Below, piece after piece: positions 24,431-36,870 of a stretch of DNA of 64,000 nucleotides (position 1 is the stretch's first letter; each line of letters starts with the position of its first letter). The stretch covers positions 181,048,697 to 181,112,696 of the forward strand of contig NC_077228.1 in NCBI RefSeq assembly GCF_027887165.1, in the 5' to 3' direction. The notes under the pieces were generated by a model that was given only the letters and a program-made list of their open reading frames with translations, did no database searches and had not been told where the DNA came from. Both the position numbers and the translations under genes were made by a program. This stretch comes from Monodelphis domestica (lineage: Eukaryota > Chordata > Mammalia > Didelphimorphia > Didelphidae).

Positions 24431-24922
24431 TCCATAGAGGGAGTAGAGGAGCAGAGAGAGAGGAGAGACAGACTGACTAAGTGCATGCCAGCTGGGAAAA
24501 GGAGGGGTGGCTGCCTCTGACTGCTCCACCCTCACTTTGTGTCAGCAGGTAGAGAGAGTGATTGCAGTCCCAGGGGAGGGAGTCAGAGAGCTAGTTCAAA
24601 CCACAGGCTTCCTTCTCTAGGGATTTGCTCCAGAATTGCTTTTCTGGAAGGGAAGCACTCGATTCCAACCGAACTTTCCAAATCCACCCCATGATTCAGA
24701 GTTACTGCTCTCTCTGGGATTTTTTTTTATATGCTTTTGATAGTGATATCAGCCTGCTTTGGGTGAATTTTTGCTGGTGTGTTTACTACTCTGCCTTCTT
24801 CCTCTCAAGATTTTTTGCTGTTCGGGGAAAAGAGGGACTTGGTCTGGAAAAGAATTTTCAGAAATGATTTTGGATTGTCCGAATGCTTTAGAGTTCCTGG
24901 GGACATTAGCTTTCAGCCTGGA
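24431..24922 (+). other. RNF43: Possible non-coding first exon / 5' UTR of RNF43
   Basis: The GC content rises and the repeats stop here. The block ends in CTGGA/GTAAGT, a strong donor, 1.7 kb upstream of the RNF43 start-codon exon. RNF43 is known to have a non-coding first exon. No TATA box or CpG island is evident. The 5' limit is arbitrary, set at the GA-rich sequence. This is inference from position and the donor. Confidence 0.4.
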
Positions 24923-26170
24923 GTAAGTTTTTTCCTTTGATCTGCTTGGGATTATTTTTTCAGGCTGTGGAATTTCACTTGTAGCTTACCTGCCTAGTGC
25001 TGGGCTCTGTAGAAAGAATGAGCTGTACTTGGTTAAGCTGTTGAAACACTTTTTGTGAACAGGATCTATAAAAACATAATTATATTTGTTTCACCCTTGT
25101 GGATTCCTGTGGGCCCGACAGCGCAACAGGTTTGCAGATTTATTTTTAAAATTACTCTTTTTCTTTGTCTCAGCAAAAGGCTTTAACAGTTTCATGTTTG
25201 ATTGCTGATTTATTTGGCTTTCCAGAATTTATTGGAAACTTTGCGATTTTTAACTTGACCTCCAAACACAGTGGATGTGTCTAGGAGGTAAATTTTTATT
25301 TATTTGGGGTGTATCTTTTAAGTTTTTATTTATATTTGTGTGCAGCAAAGGATTGAATTTTTAAAAGTTCATAGGACTAGCATATATAAATCAATATTAT
25401 TCAGGCCTATTTCTGCTTTTCCTGGGTGTTCTGTTGAGAACCTGTGACTAACCTCCCCATTCCTCCCTCCCTCCTCCCCAAGGAATTTGAAAACATGTTG
25501 GGAATAGCCTTTTGTTTCTCTTATGAATTTAGGGAATTATAGATCATAAGATCAGCATTTTAAAATACTTTGCAAAAGTATCTAATTACATGATAATGTG
25601 GTAGGTATTTCAGTTGAAAAATGAAGCTGAGTTTGCTAAGACAGTGAGACTTAACAGAGAACAATGTGGATTTGAATTGGAGAATAAAATAATTTCAGCC
25701 ATTTCAAATGCATGTCCAATTATCAAAGTTATGATTAATTCATATTATCCTACAAAATGTGACTCCATTTAAAATGACATTAAATTATAATGAAAAATTT
25801 TAGTGTAGAACCAAAAAAAATTAACAAGATGTCAAAGTTTCCTAAGTATACACATTCGATGGGACTAGAAATATAGATGTTCTGAATACTCTTTAATATA
25901 GAGAAACACATTATAATAAACTTTATATTATAGTATCTTTTGGCATCCCTCAGGTGTGGCCTGAAGATTTATTTTGTTGTTCTCCATTCCAATACCTTGC
26001 TTTCCTCCTTTTTCCTGAAATTTTTTGGAAAAGATCATCTCTAAGCTTCACTGTCACTTGATATTAGTTTAGGTGCTGATTTTTTTTTTGTCTTTATGTA
26101 ACTTGATTGTAGATGGCTTAGCACCTTAATGCATGTGGAATACTAAAATCCAAGTAATATTGCTCTAACA
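24923..26170. other. Probable RNF43 intron 1, nothing recognised
   Basis: AT-rich sequence without clear repeats between the candidate first exon and the L2 relic. Confidence 0.45.
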
Positions 26171-26290
26171 AAATTCATGAACAGGCATTTAAGTCCCTAT
26201 CATGTAAAAGTTACTTTTCTAGGCCTGAGTGATACAAACACCAAAAAACCCCAAGTCTCTGCCTTCAAGGTTCTTATATTCCACTGGTTT
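26171..26290 (-). repeat. L2 3'-end relic, antisense
   Basis: 'aggcatttaagtccctatca' and 'ctgccttcaaggttcttata' match the complement of the L2 terminus. Confidence 0.55.
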
Positions 26291-26539
26291 GAAATTCAGT
26301 TGTTAAATAAAGTTGGAAAATCCAAAGAGAAGCGGTCTCTTTATTAGGTAGAATGAAGATGGGAGAAATTGTGACATCTTCAGAAAAAGTAATTGATAGC
26401 GCTCCACTCATCTGCTCCATCAGGAATGCCACCTGTTCTTGGGAATTTACTTTAAAGAAAGGAAGGGCTTGAAGGACTTGTAATTTTTTGAAATTAAAAT
26501 ATAAACTGTCGTTTCCCCTATTTGCCTGGAGCCAGGACC

Positions 26540-26623
26540 CTTCTTTAGATATTAGCTGTCAGGATTGGGAGATACGTTCCTGATCAGTATGTGTGGACAA
26601 AGTGTTTTGCTGCAGTTGGTAGC
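26540..26623 (+). promoter_or_regulatory. RNF43: RNF43 exon 2 acceptor region and short 5' UTR
   Basis: Two acceptors are possible: GTTTTGCTGCAG ending at 26615, which leaves 8 bases before the ATG, or the better tract 'cctatttgcctggagccag' ending near 26536. The sequence alone does not decide. Confidence 0.45.
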
Positions 26624-26875
26624 ATGAGCGGTGGCCACCAGCTGCAGCTGGCTGCCCTCTGGCCCTGGCTGCTGATGGCTACCCTGCAGGCAGGCCTTGG
26701 ACATACAGGGCTGGTACTGGCAGCAGCGGTGGAGTCCGAAAGATCTGCAGAGCAGAAAGCTGTTATCAGAGTGATTCCTTTGAAAATGGACCCCACAGGA
26801 AGATTGAACCTCACATTGGAAGGAGTGTTTGCTGGTGTTGCCGAGATTACTCCAGCCGAAGGAAAACTAATGCAG
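26624..26875 (+). CDS. RNF43: RNF43 start-codon exon (84 codons)
   Basis: RNF43 is a single-pass membrane E3 ubiquitin ligase that removes Frizzled receptors from the cell surface and is itself antagonised by R-spondin/LGR, so it restrains Wnt signalling. This exon encodes [20 protein letters not shown], a signal peptide (about residues 1-23), then the start of the extracellular PA-like domain with [14 protein letters not shown], the N-glycosylation sequon N62-L-T and [17 protein letters not shown]. It matches human RNF43 residues 1-84 nearly completely from memory. The ATG at 26624 is the first in its frame after the likely acceptor. The donor is CAG/GTAAGG. The 252-bp coding length equals the human coding exon 2 boundary as I recall it. 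The transmembrane and RING parts lie beyond the window. Confidence 0.96.
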
Positions 26876-27299
26876 GTAAGGACGACTTTATTGTAACTTA
26901 CCATCTGTTTGGAATATACATTTCTCCATCAACCTCTGAAATGAAATTTCTGCTAATTTTTAGTTTTTGTTCTGTTTCTTCTTTTAAGAAAATTTACATT
27001 TGGGAACAAGCTTATTTTACATGAAGGAGCCAAAGTGTAACATCTTGTTTTAAGTCTTTTTACTTTTAAGTGCGGCATTCTTTTGAATTTCAACTTTAAG
27101 ATTTTTATTTGCAATTGATTATAAGTGTGCTGTATCTTAATAGGTGAATTAAAACTTAGGCTTCATTTGAGCTAATATGAGGTTATAACTTTATACCATA
27201 CTTGAAATGAGCTCTAAAAAGGAAGATTTAATCTTTTAGAGATCAACATGAAATTCTTTGATACACTTAAGATACTTTTCCAACATTTTTTGTTGCTTT
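26876..27299. other. RNF43 large intron, start, nothing recognised
   Basis: AT-rich intron beginning at the GTAAGG donor. The intron continues to the end of the window. Confidence 0.6.
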
Positions 27300-27309
27300 T
27301 AGAATTCAG

Positions 27310-27510
27310 TCAGGTTTGGATGAAGTATGGGTTAGTGACAAGAGCATTGGATTTGCAGTCATTGGACCTAGGTTTGAATCTTTGCTTGTCTTCCTATTAT
27401 GTAACCTTGGGCAAGGCAGTTTCTTTGGGCCTCAGTTTCATCAATTGTGAAATGAGAGGTTTAAATGACTTCTAATTTCCCTTCTAATTCTGAATCTTAT
27501 CCTATTTTTG
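27310..27510 (+). repeat. THER1-type SINE
   Basis: 'agcattggatttgcagtcat', 'ttgaatctttgcttgtctt', 'gggcctcagtttcatcaatt' and 'tctaatttcccttctaattc' run in THER1 order. Confidence 0.75.
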
Positions 27511-27654
27511 CTTGATTGTATAGTATGTGTGACAGATTATTCAGTGTTTGACCTTCCAGTATGTATAGCACTTTATCAATAAAACCCCTATTGGAGATTG
27601 TTATTTCATTGCCTGCTTACCAATATGGACCTGTTTTATTTGCACATGGTTTTT

Positions 27655-27830
27655 TTAGAGCATTGGCTTTTGTGTTAGAGGACCTAGATTCTAAAGCCTC
27701 TGGCTTTGCCACTTAATTGTATGACTATGAGAAAGTAACTGAAACTCTCTGGGCTTCAGTTCCTCATCTGTAAAATGAGGGGATTGAACCTGATGACTTC
27801 TGAATCTAGTATTGTATGAAAATCAGAGAC
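27655..27830 (+). repeat. THER1-type SINE
   Basis: 'agcattggcttttgtgttag', 'gcttcagttcctcatctgta' and 'gaggggattgaacctgatga' run in THER1 order. Confidence 0.72.
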
Positions 27831-28859
27831 CTTCTCATATTTGGCCATAATAAATAGTTAAGATATACAGTTTCTTAGGCAAGTCTGTGAGATTTAACTC
27901 TAACTCATTCTTAGCCCATTTGTTATTTGTTGCATTTAAGCCCTGAGCTAGAGCTTTTTCACAGATCAGTTGCTTATATCCCACAGTGGAGATTGAGACT
28001 AGATTGAGACTTCCTTTTCAAATGTGTCCCTTTAGATATTAAAGTGTTTTGCTATTGATTTATTCATTTTGTAAAAAGATACTCCTTGCTATAGTTTCTG
28101 GATATAAACACGTTAAAAATAAACAAAATAAATAGCATTTACTCTGTGTCAATCATTGTCTGCTTCAGTATACAGTTTTAGTGTTGTTTTTTTAAAAGCC
28201 TGTTATGAGTGAACCAGTGATTTGAATGAACTTTGAAATTTTGATGAGTACTCTGAGAAAGGCAAGGAAATGAAAACAACACAAAATTAAACCAAACTGG
28301 TGAGCATGAAACTAGGATAGATTCTAAGGGAAAGGAAGTGTTGGGCATAGTGGAACTATTTAGAGAACCAAATAGTGAAGGTAATGGGTGTGCAGAGAGC
28401 CTCTGTATTTTTCTGCATGAAAACTGTTTAATTTATAAATATAAATTTTTGTATGAGGAGAGATTACCTTTTAAGTTAACCTTTGGCTTTGTTCTTAGTG
28501 ATCAAATATGTGAAGCTAGGAATGTAACCTTGAAATTACAGAATAATTGGGCAGTTTTGTGGACATAATTAGGAAAAGTAAAATTTTCTTCCTGTTCCTG
28601 GCTAGTGCTTAGTTGATACTCTGAAGCATGAGGTTTGAACTCCATTTTAATTTTGTTCTAGGTATTTTCACTGTCTGAACCTTTTAGGAGTCTCACTAAG
28701 CATTTTGTGTTAGTATGTTCTGTGGCAGCATGTTCCATGGGTTAATTATATGTTACTCAAAATAGTTTCCTTTTTTCTATTTAAGTTTGTTGACTTTTAT
28801 TATAATGCTTGCACTTCTGTTTATATAATAGAAGGGGTAAATAAAGAGTACTAACAACA
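27831..28859. other. RNF43 intron, nothing recognised
   Basis: AT-rich intron with no repeat or exon that I can support. Confidence 0.5.
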
Positions 28860-28869
28860 TTCTCTGTGC

Positions 28870-29095
28870 CATTTATCATTATTATTATTGTCTGGATGTG
28901 GGGAGCTGCTGGTTAGGGAACTCCTCTCAAGACAGACACATATGTTCTTCACCTTACATTTTTAGTGAGTTAACTGGGGTGCTGAGAATTTGCGACTTTC
29001 CCAGAGCCACATGGCAGAACTTGAACCCAGGTTGTCTTGACCCATAAGGACATGGTCAGCCTCCTGTACTGTGCCAGGCTGCCTCTCAATACTAT
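28870..29095 (-). repeat. MIR-type SINE relic, antisense
   Basis: 'tttcccagagccacatggca' and 'gaacttgaacccaggttgtc' are the complement MIR core and B-box region. An (ATT)n patch precedes it. Confidence 0.6.
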
Positions 29096-29879
29096 TAATT
29101 ATTAAAGCAATATTTATCAGATATCTGCTCAGTCTCATTTTTTCCCTTTGGTCTAGATCTTTCTAATTTTTAAAAATTGACTTTGAGCTTAGTGAATCAC
29201 TTTAAACAGATGCTTTGGTTGTTAATGCCCTTTTTTTTGCATTTGTCTAGAGGAAATTGCATTTTATCTAGTTATTTACCTAGCTTTTCTGGCCTTTTCA
29301 TAGTGTATATCATATTATACTAAATAATTTTGTATTGCTGATAACTTTTAGTTCCTCATTACCTTTCCTCTATACATAAAATGCTTATAAATCACTAATT
29401 GAATTAAATCACTAATACTGACCTGTAGGACTCCAATATTAACCTCATTTCCCACATTCATTTCCTTTCAACTTCCTTTTTTATTCTATGACAAAGCATT
29501 AAACTTTCACTCTGTGGTTTCCAATTTTTGTGTGTGTAAGAGATGTTATCACGAAACCTTTAGAAAGTTTAAGTAAATCATATGCACCAGTTCTTCTTTA
29601 TCTCTTTTATATTTGGTTCTCTTTCAAAGAAATAGCAAGTCTCAGAGAGAGACAGAGACTAGAGACAGAGACATGACTTACTCTTATGGAAACCATGCTG
29701 TTTGGTCCTTATCAGATTACCCTGCAACTCAGGTTTATTTAACTGTGGTTAACCAAAGTTCCCATTTAACTGAAGTCCTGTTTATGTCTCCCGAGGTTGT
29801 GTTTTGTGGCAGTTTGGCTTTCTCAGTGTTAAAGTATCATAGATCTAAGGTTAGTTGTCGTTGGTTTTAGACCAGCTAT
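29096..29879. other. RNF43 intron, nothing recognised
   Basis: AT-rich intron with an imperfect GA patch near 29640-29670. Confidence 0.5.
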
Positions 29880-30090
29880 CTTGGATAATTCTGTGTAGGA
29901 CTCAAGAAGAAATGAGTTAAAATTCCACCTCTGACACTAATAACAATGTGAACATGCGTAAGTCACTTAACCCCCCTTGAGCTTCAGCTTCTTGTAAAGT
30001 GAGTATATTAATACCTGTAAAACATACCTTATTGGGGTTGTTGTGAAGCTCAAATGTAATAATGCTTATAAAGAACTTTGTACATTTTAA
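29880..30090 (+). repeat. MIR-type SINE relic
   Basis: 'ttccacctctgacactaata', 'agtcacttaacccccctt' and 'ttattggggttgttgtgaag' are sense MIR motifs. Confidence 0.7.
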
Positions 30091-31090
30091 CATGAACTTT
30101 CTTTATCTTCTCAGCTGAGGACCTCATCTCATTGTTTTGCAAAAAAATTAAAGCCATTTGCTCCCATGGATTCAATTATCGTACCCATGAAGATGACTCC
30201 CAGCTCTAATTCTTTTTTCTAAGTTTTAAGTCATATATCACTGACTACCTATTGGACATTTCAAACAAGATAACCCAGACACCTCAAATCTTCCACCCTC
30301 CCTCCACAACTGAGCTTCCCTTTTGCTGTAGAGGGCACTGCCATTCTTCCAGTCACCTAGGCCATCATTGACTCCACATTAACCTGTCAGTTGCCAAATC
30401 TTTTTGTTTCTATATTCACAACATCTCTCTTTCCCTTCTCCCTTTCTTACTACTTGCATAGATACTACCTTAGTTCAGGCTCCCATCCTTTCTACTTTGG
30501 ACTATTGTAATAACTTTCTTATTAGTCTCTGATTTTTGTTTTTCCCCTCACTCAAACCTGTCCTTTAAAAAAGCTTCCAAAGTGGTTTTCCGAAAGTGCA
30601 GATATGATCCTATCACTACTCTACTCAGAATCCAGAGGCTCCCTATTACCTTTGGGTTCAAATGACTTTTCCTCTCTTCTTCCATAACACTTCCTGCACT
30701 ATGTGGTCTAATCATACTGGTCTACTTGCTTTTCCTTTTTATGGCATAGCATATCTTACCTTCATACTTTTTCACTGGCTTGTCCCCCAGGCCTGAAATA
30801 TTCTCTTTTCTTATCTTAGTGTCTTGGAATAATTCGTTTCTTTTATGACTAAGCTCAAGTGCCTTTTTCTTCATGAGGCCTCTCCTGGTTCCTTCATCTG
30901 TCAATGCCTTACTCATCAAGGTTACCTTGTATCTGGTTTTGTGTATTTTGCATATTCTTATGTATTTACATGCTGGCTTTCCCTTAGAATGTAATCTCTT
31001 GGCGGTCAGGGACTTTTGCTTTTGTATCTCCAGAAACTAGCATAGTGCCTGGCACAGAGAGGGTGTTTTAGAAATGTTTGTTTCATTGAA
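30091..31090 (+). mobile_element. L2 LINE 3' portion
   Basis: Sense L2 distal ORF2/3' region: 'tattggacatttcaaacaag', 'ctactttggactattgtaat', 'cagaggctccctattacctt', ending 'catagtgcctggcacagaga'. About 1 kb, diverged, with no open frame. Confidence 0.85.
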
Positions 31091-31589
31091 ATGCTTGTTT
31101 GTTTGTCTTCTCCATACAGGTGAATTCATTTTACTATTTTTTTTTTGGCATATATTATGTAGGTTAGTATCTGCCACAGTGAAAGAAATGGAAACTGCTG
31201 AGTTGTTTTGATCCCAGTTTTGAAAAATGAATGATGATCACATGCTCTCTAGATCTTCCTAAATTGTGGATTTCTGGTCTTTAGTTTTGAAAAGTAGATG
31301 GTTTGAGGATAAAAGGGTAAGGGAACACTGGTTTATTACCCTGGGTTTTAAAAATGTTTTTATTGATATTTCCTGTTTCTTACATCACTATAATTATCTC
31401 TGAGAGAATTTCCATATGACAAAACTTTTTTTGGAGAGGAGAACTCGGTACAACTTATATTGAAAAAGTTGGAAAACATGTGCAATATGTAATAACTGTG
31501 AAAGGGTAGGCTATGGGTGTGTTCTCTCATATCTGTTCAATTGAGTCCTGCTTGATCTTTATAATTTTGTTCCATTTACTTAAAAAAAA

Positions 31590-31640
31590 ACAACAACCTC
31601 CCATCTCTAGGTCCTAGATTTAAATATGGCCTCACACACT
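31590..31640 (+). repeat. Truncated CORE-SINE fragment
   Basis: 'cctcccatctctaggtccta' followed by a decayed 'aaatatggcctcacacactt' resembles a piece of the CORE-SINE. Confidence 0.4.
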
Positions 31641-31649
31641 TTACATTGT

Positions 31650-34600
31650 TGTAGTCACTGTGTATATTTTCTTGACTTTACTTATTTCATTTGATCACAT
31701 AGGTCTTTCTATTCTTTTGGGTCTTCATTACACACATCATTTTGTAGAGTACAGTTATATTCCATTACATTCCTATACCATAATTTGTCTAGCCATTCCC
31801 CAATGGATAGGCATCTATTTTGTTTCCAGTTTTTAGCTACCACAAAAAGTGCTGCTATAAATATTTTAAGTATATGGAGACTTTGTGCTTATTAATGGTT
31901 TCCTTGGGGTATTGATAAATAAGCTCAGTAATGAAGCCTCTGTTCCAAAAGGTATGAACATTTTAGTAACTTTATTTGCATAATTCCAAATTGTTTTCAA
32001 AAATGGATGTGCCACCTCTTAGATTCCCCAACAATGTGTCTGTGTGCCTATTCTTATACAATCTTTCCAACATTGACTGTTGCCATTTTTTGTCATTTTT
32101 GCCCATTTTCAAGGTATGAGGTACAACTTCAAGGTAGCTGTGGTTCATATTTCTCTGATTATTGGTGATTTAGAGCATTTTTTCATATGACTATGAAACT
32201 TTGCAGTTATTCTTTTGAGAACAATTTCTTCATATCTTTTGACCATTTATCTATTGTGGAATGACTATGTCTAATATATATTGTTTACATAGCTTGGATA
32301 CTAAGCCCTTATTGGAGAAATTTGATAAGAAGATTCCCTCCCCCTCCATTCAACCACTTACCTTGGATATATTGATGTTGTCTAAAAAGGAGCTTTTTGG
32401 TTTTATGTAATCAGAGTTTTGTGTTTTATTTTTTGTAACTGCCTCTATCGTATTTGGTTAAGAATACATCTCCTGTTCATAGCTGTGAGAGGTGTACATA
32501 TATGATTTATTTCTCTTTGATTTTTTTTAATAGTATGATAATGTTACGGTCATGTATGCATTTGGAATGTACTGTGGAATATGGCGTAGGGTGCTAGTCA
32601 AAATGTGATTTTTTTTCTGGACTACTCTCCAGTTTTCTCAGCAGTTTTTATCAAATGAATTTTTTCCCCCAGGGAATTTTATGGTTTTTTTTCCTCTTCA
32701 TCAATAGGTTCTGTTGTTTTTTAATTTCCCTTGTCTTAGTTCATTCCATTGATCTGTCTTGCTGGTCTTTAATTAGTACTAGATGGTTTAGATGACTGTT
32801 GCTTATTGTATAGTTCTAGTTATAGATATAACTTCATATCCCTACTTCACCATTTCCTTTGACATTCTAGATCTTTTATTTTTCCTGTTGAATTTTGTTA
32901 AATAATTTTATCAAGTTCTATAAAGTATCCTCTTGGTAATTTGAGAAGTAGTATATCATTAAAGTATAAATTAATTTTGTCTTTTTTATTGTATTGGTAT
33001 GACTGAATATTCCTCTAGCTATATAAAGGTTGTTTTTTCTTTAAGGAGCACTTTGTAATTAAACCTATGCAAATCTTTTGTGTGTTTGGTTTTGTTGATA
33101 CCAGAAATTTTATATATTTTATGGTTATTTGGAATGGAATTTCCTTTTCTATTTTAGTTTCTTGTGTTTTCTTCTTATTACATAGAAATGCTGTTGATTT
33201 TTAAGGATATGTTTTTACAACAACTATGCTAAAACTATTGTCTCAGTATCTTCATTGATTACCTGGTATTTTCCAAACCATTATATCATTAGCAAATGGG
33301 ATTAGTTTTTCCTCTTCCTCACCTATATTTATTCCTTTAGGTTTTTTTTTTTCCTCTTATTGTTGTTGCTAGCATTTCCAGAACAATATCAAATAATCAT
33401 GAAAGAGAGCGGACATCCTTGCTTCAGTCCTGTATGTATTAGAGAAAGTTCCAGTGTATCCCCACTGTATGTGATGCTTGCTTTTAGTTATACTTTTTAT
33501 GATATTATAAAAAGCTCTGTCTCTTCCTGTACTTTGTAGAGTTCTTATCATAAAGAGTATTGTACTTTTCCAGAAATTTTTTCTGAACCTATGAGATGAT
33601 CATGTGGTTGGGGATGTCTTGTTTTCTTAAATATGATGAATTATGTTGATTGTTTTCTTAGTGTTGAACATTCTTGCATCCCTGATATAAATTTCACCTG
33701 GCTATTAATGAATGATTTGTTAGAAAAATCACTGTAGGATTAAAAAAAATTAGTCAGTGTTCATTAATGATAGTGACCTGTAGTTTTCTGTCCATCTTTC
33801 CTTGGTTCAATTATTAGGATTATATGTCTCATAAATGAATTCCAGTAGTATGCTTTTTTTACTCAATTTTAAACAACAATTTGTGAAGTATGGATATGAA
33901 GTATGTTCTTCAGAATTTGACAGAATTTTCCTGCAAATATTTCAAGACCAGGTATTTTTTTCTTCACTCTTTTTATCTCTTCATATATTTCCTTTCCCAA
34001 GATTGAGTTGTTTAAGTTATCCCTATCTAGTCTTCGGATAGTTTGGGTATTTTATATTTTTGAAGGTATTCCTCTATTTCTATTATGTTTTCAGATTTGC
34101 AAGCACATAACAGTGCATAATTTGTTCTGATTAATTTTTATTTCTTCTGGTTTTGCTGAGATTTTAATTGCTATTTTATTAATTGAATTTTCTGCTTTCT
34201 TTTTAATGAGTAGCTTAGGGTTTATCAAGTTATTAATCTTTTCAAAGAACTAGTTTTTTGATTTATGTTTAGTTTTATCTTTTTTGTTTCCAATTACCTG
34301 TCTCCCCTCTCATTTTTTTTAAACCCTTACCTTCTGTATTGGTTCAAGGCAGAAGAGCAGTAAGGGCTAGGTAATGGGGGTTAAGTGACTTTCCCAGGGT
34401 CACATAGTTAGGAAGTATCTGAATATAGATTTGAACCTAGGACCTCCTGGAGGCCTTTAGACCTGGCTCTCAATCCACTGAACCAACAGCTGCCCTTCCT
34501 CTGCATTTTTAATACTTCCTCTTTTGTGCTTGTTTTAGGTTTACATTTGTTAGCTTTCTAATTTTTAAAACTATATACTTATTTCATTCATCTTCTCTTT

Positions 34601-34650
34601 TTTTGATTTTGTCATCCTGGGCTTTTAGCAAGCTTTTGATTATTCCCCAA
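31650..34650 (-). mobile_element. Old L1 LINE, antisense, split by a SINE
   Basis: Complement of L1 ORF2 and the 3' region. Landmarks: 'agccattccccaatggatag', 'ttttgaccatttatctattg', and downstream 'cttgcttcagtcctgtatgt' (antisense of the reverse-transcriptase region). All frames are decayed. About 2.8 kb remains apart from the SINE at 34315-34495. Outer limits are approximate. Confidence 0.8.
34315..34495 (-). mobile_element. WSINE1/SINE1_MD-type CORE-SINE
   Basis: Complement CORE-SINE body: 'agtaagggctaggtaatggg' and 'ctctcaatccactgaaccaa'. Flanks CCTCTCATTTTT and CCTCTGCATTTTT suggest a decayed duplication. Nested in the old L1. Confidence 0.85.
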
Positions 34651-36070
34651 CTTTTTTAAAAAAGGATTTTTAAAATATAAGTTTGAATAATACAATTATC
34701 TAATGTATGTTTGAGTATGTACCTATACCTATATCTGTAACTTAGTAGGGACCTAATTTAAGAATCAGATTTTAATTTGAATCAACTTTTAAAATTATAC
34801 ATAAAGGAAGACCATCTTTTAATATAGTATGCCCTCAATTAGTTTATCATAAAATAAGATATTAAATTGCTTCTGCAATAATTATGAAGAATGGCTGTCT
34901 CAGCTTCCTTTCGTGGTTATTGAAACACCTTTAGGGCCAAAATTTGATGTTTCCTTGTCTAATTTTTACCCTGATTTTCTTATTTTGTTTGTTTGTTTTT
35001 GGCTGTATTTTATCATCTTTAAGGTGGAGTAAGATTAGCAGAGTCTAGTCAGAGGTTTTAATTAGATTATTCTTTAAAATTGTTAGAAGAAAGTAAGACT
35101 GGCAAATGTTGCTTTTACTATCTTTCTGTTGCTTCTCAGTTAGCATTTTAAATGCTCCATATTTTACTGGGAAGAAGGTTCTAGATGGTGATGCCTTGCC
35201 CTTCCCAGATTTATGGGAGAACATGGACAATAGTCATAGGATGGATACTGTATATGGATGGATTCAATCTGCATTATTGGGGTAGTAACCACCTTGATGA
35301 GAATATAGATGCATTGTAGTCTGTTATCATCATTGCAAAATTATGTTACTTTATTTTTCCATGTTACCTAAATATGTCATTGCTAAAACTTTAATAACTA
35401 CCTTTTTTTAAATTTCTCACTTTACAGTTTTCTTTTTTAAAAAGTCTTATATTTTTAAATTATGTTTAGATACAATTTAATAATTGTTTTCTGACATTTT
35501 GTGATCCATGTTCTCTCCTTCCTTTCTACCCCTCCCTAGTTTTCTTTCTAATAATTAAAAATTCTATTTTCTCTGTCTTCATTACCTTACTTTTTCACAT
35601 CCTCCTGGCTCTTCCTTAATTTGACCATTCCTCTGATATTTGGGATCCACCTCATTTCTCCAAATGTCCCTCTTTTTTTTTTTAATGTCCCTCTTTCAAG
35701 ATCATTTTCCCTCTACTTTTCCCTTTACTTGTTTTTCCTTTTACACTTTTTCCTTCAAAATACTTGGAACAACAAACAGTCACTCTGCCTCTGTAATATA
35801 CTTTTCTATACATTTCTTCAAAATCTTCTTAAAACACCTTCTGGGGTTCCTAGTCACCCAGAAAGTTCAGATTAAAAAGTAAACTCTCATTCTTGCTGTT
35901 TCTCATATGAATCTTCTTATCTGTATCCCACTTGCTGATATTCAGTGTGGTGATGTGTTTTTCTAAATGGAAGACCATGGTAAGGGTGGGGTCATTGGTA
36001 TTTTGTGGACCCTTTATGAATATATACATTAGTATTAATATGACAACTGCTATTAAATGTTAATAATGAT
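34651..36070. other. RNF43 intron, largely unassigned
   Basis: AT-rich and pyrimidine-rich. The part near 35440-35560 resembles an antisense L1 3' end, but too weakly to name. Pyrimidine-rich open frames at 35621-35882 are compositional. Confidence 0.4.
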
Positions 36071-36079
36071 GACTTCTGA

Positions 36080-36290
36080 AAAGGCAGGAGTCTTGAAATC
36101 AGGAAGACTTGGGTTCAGATTTCATTTCTGATACTAATTGTGTAACTATGGTCAAATCACTCATTCAGTAAAGGGGGAATAACAATACCAATAAATACTT
36201 ATTTCACAGGGTTATTAGGAGGTCCAAATGCTATCATGAATGTAAAGTACTTTTCAAACTTTAAAGTGTTATATGAATGTTTTATTAATT
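36080..36290 (+). repeat. MIR-type SINE relic
   Basis: 'cttgggttcagatttcattt', 'acttatttcacagggttatt' and 'gtacttttcaaactttaaag' are sense MIR-family motifs. Confidence 0.7.
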
Positions 36291-36659
36291 TTTTTTCTCT
36301 GTATCTTTCAAATTTTCAAGGGTTCAGTGCAGGGCAGAATAGTTGAATGATTAAAGAGACAGCACATCACAAACATTTTTTCTTTAACTATTAAAGTGTA
36401 ACTGTATTTGGTTGGGCCAGATTTTCCTAGACTCCCAAATGACCTAGTGATCAATGCTACACTCTCACCTGTTAAATGATAGCACAGTAGTAGGTAGTAG
36501 TTTGTGTTTTTAGAAAAGTTTCCTTTACTTGATATCTGTTTACACCCTTGCATATTTTTGTAATTTAGCACTCACTTATCCTATCTTATTTCCACCTGAT
36601 TTGAAACCCAGAGTAAAAAATGAGGCCTTTTAAATTAAATGCCAATAGACAGGTATTAC
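36291..36659. other. RNF43 intron, nothing recognised
   Basis: AT-rich intron. Confidence 0.45.
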
Positions 36660-36870
36660 ATTGTGATGTAGTACAAAGAACACTAGATTGAGTCAGAATA
36701 ACCTGGATTTTACAACAGACTAGATATATGATCTTGTGCAAGTTGTTTAAATCCAATTTGACTCCAGTTTCCTTATATTTTGGAGAAATGGAGATGGAGG
36801 CATTATCAGATATAATAATAATAATAATAATGTTTCCCTTCTAGCTCTACAATGATACAATTCTAATTGT
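36660..36870 (+). repeat. THER1-type SINE with an (AAT)n expansion
   Basis: 'agaacactagattgagtcag' and 'ttcccttctagctctacaat' mark the THER1 head and tail. An (ATA)n tract at about 36810-36832 lies in the A-rich linker. Confidence 0.65.

Noticed and set aside
35621-35882. Phe/Leu/Ser-rich overlapping frames suggesting a membrane protein
   Set aside because: The hydrophobicity comes from pyrimidine-rich DNA; no start context or conservation evidence.
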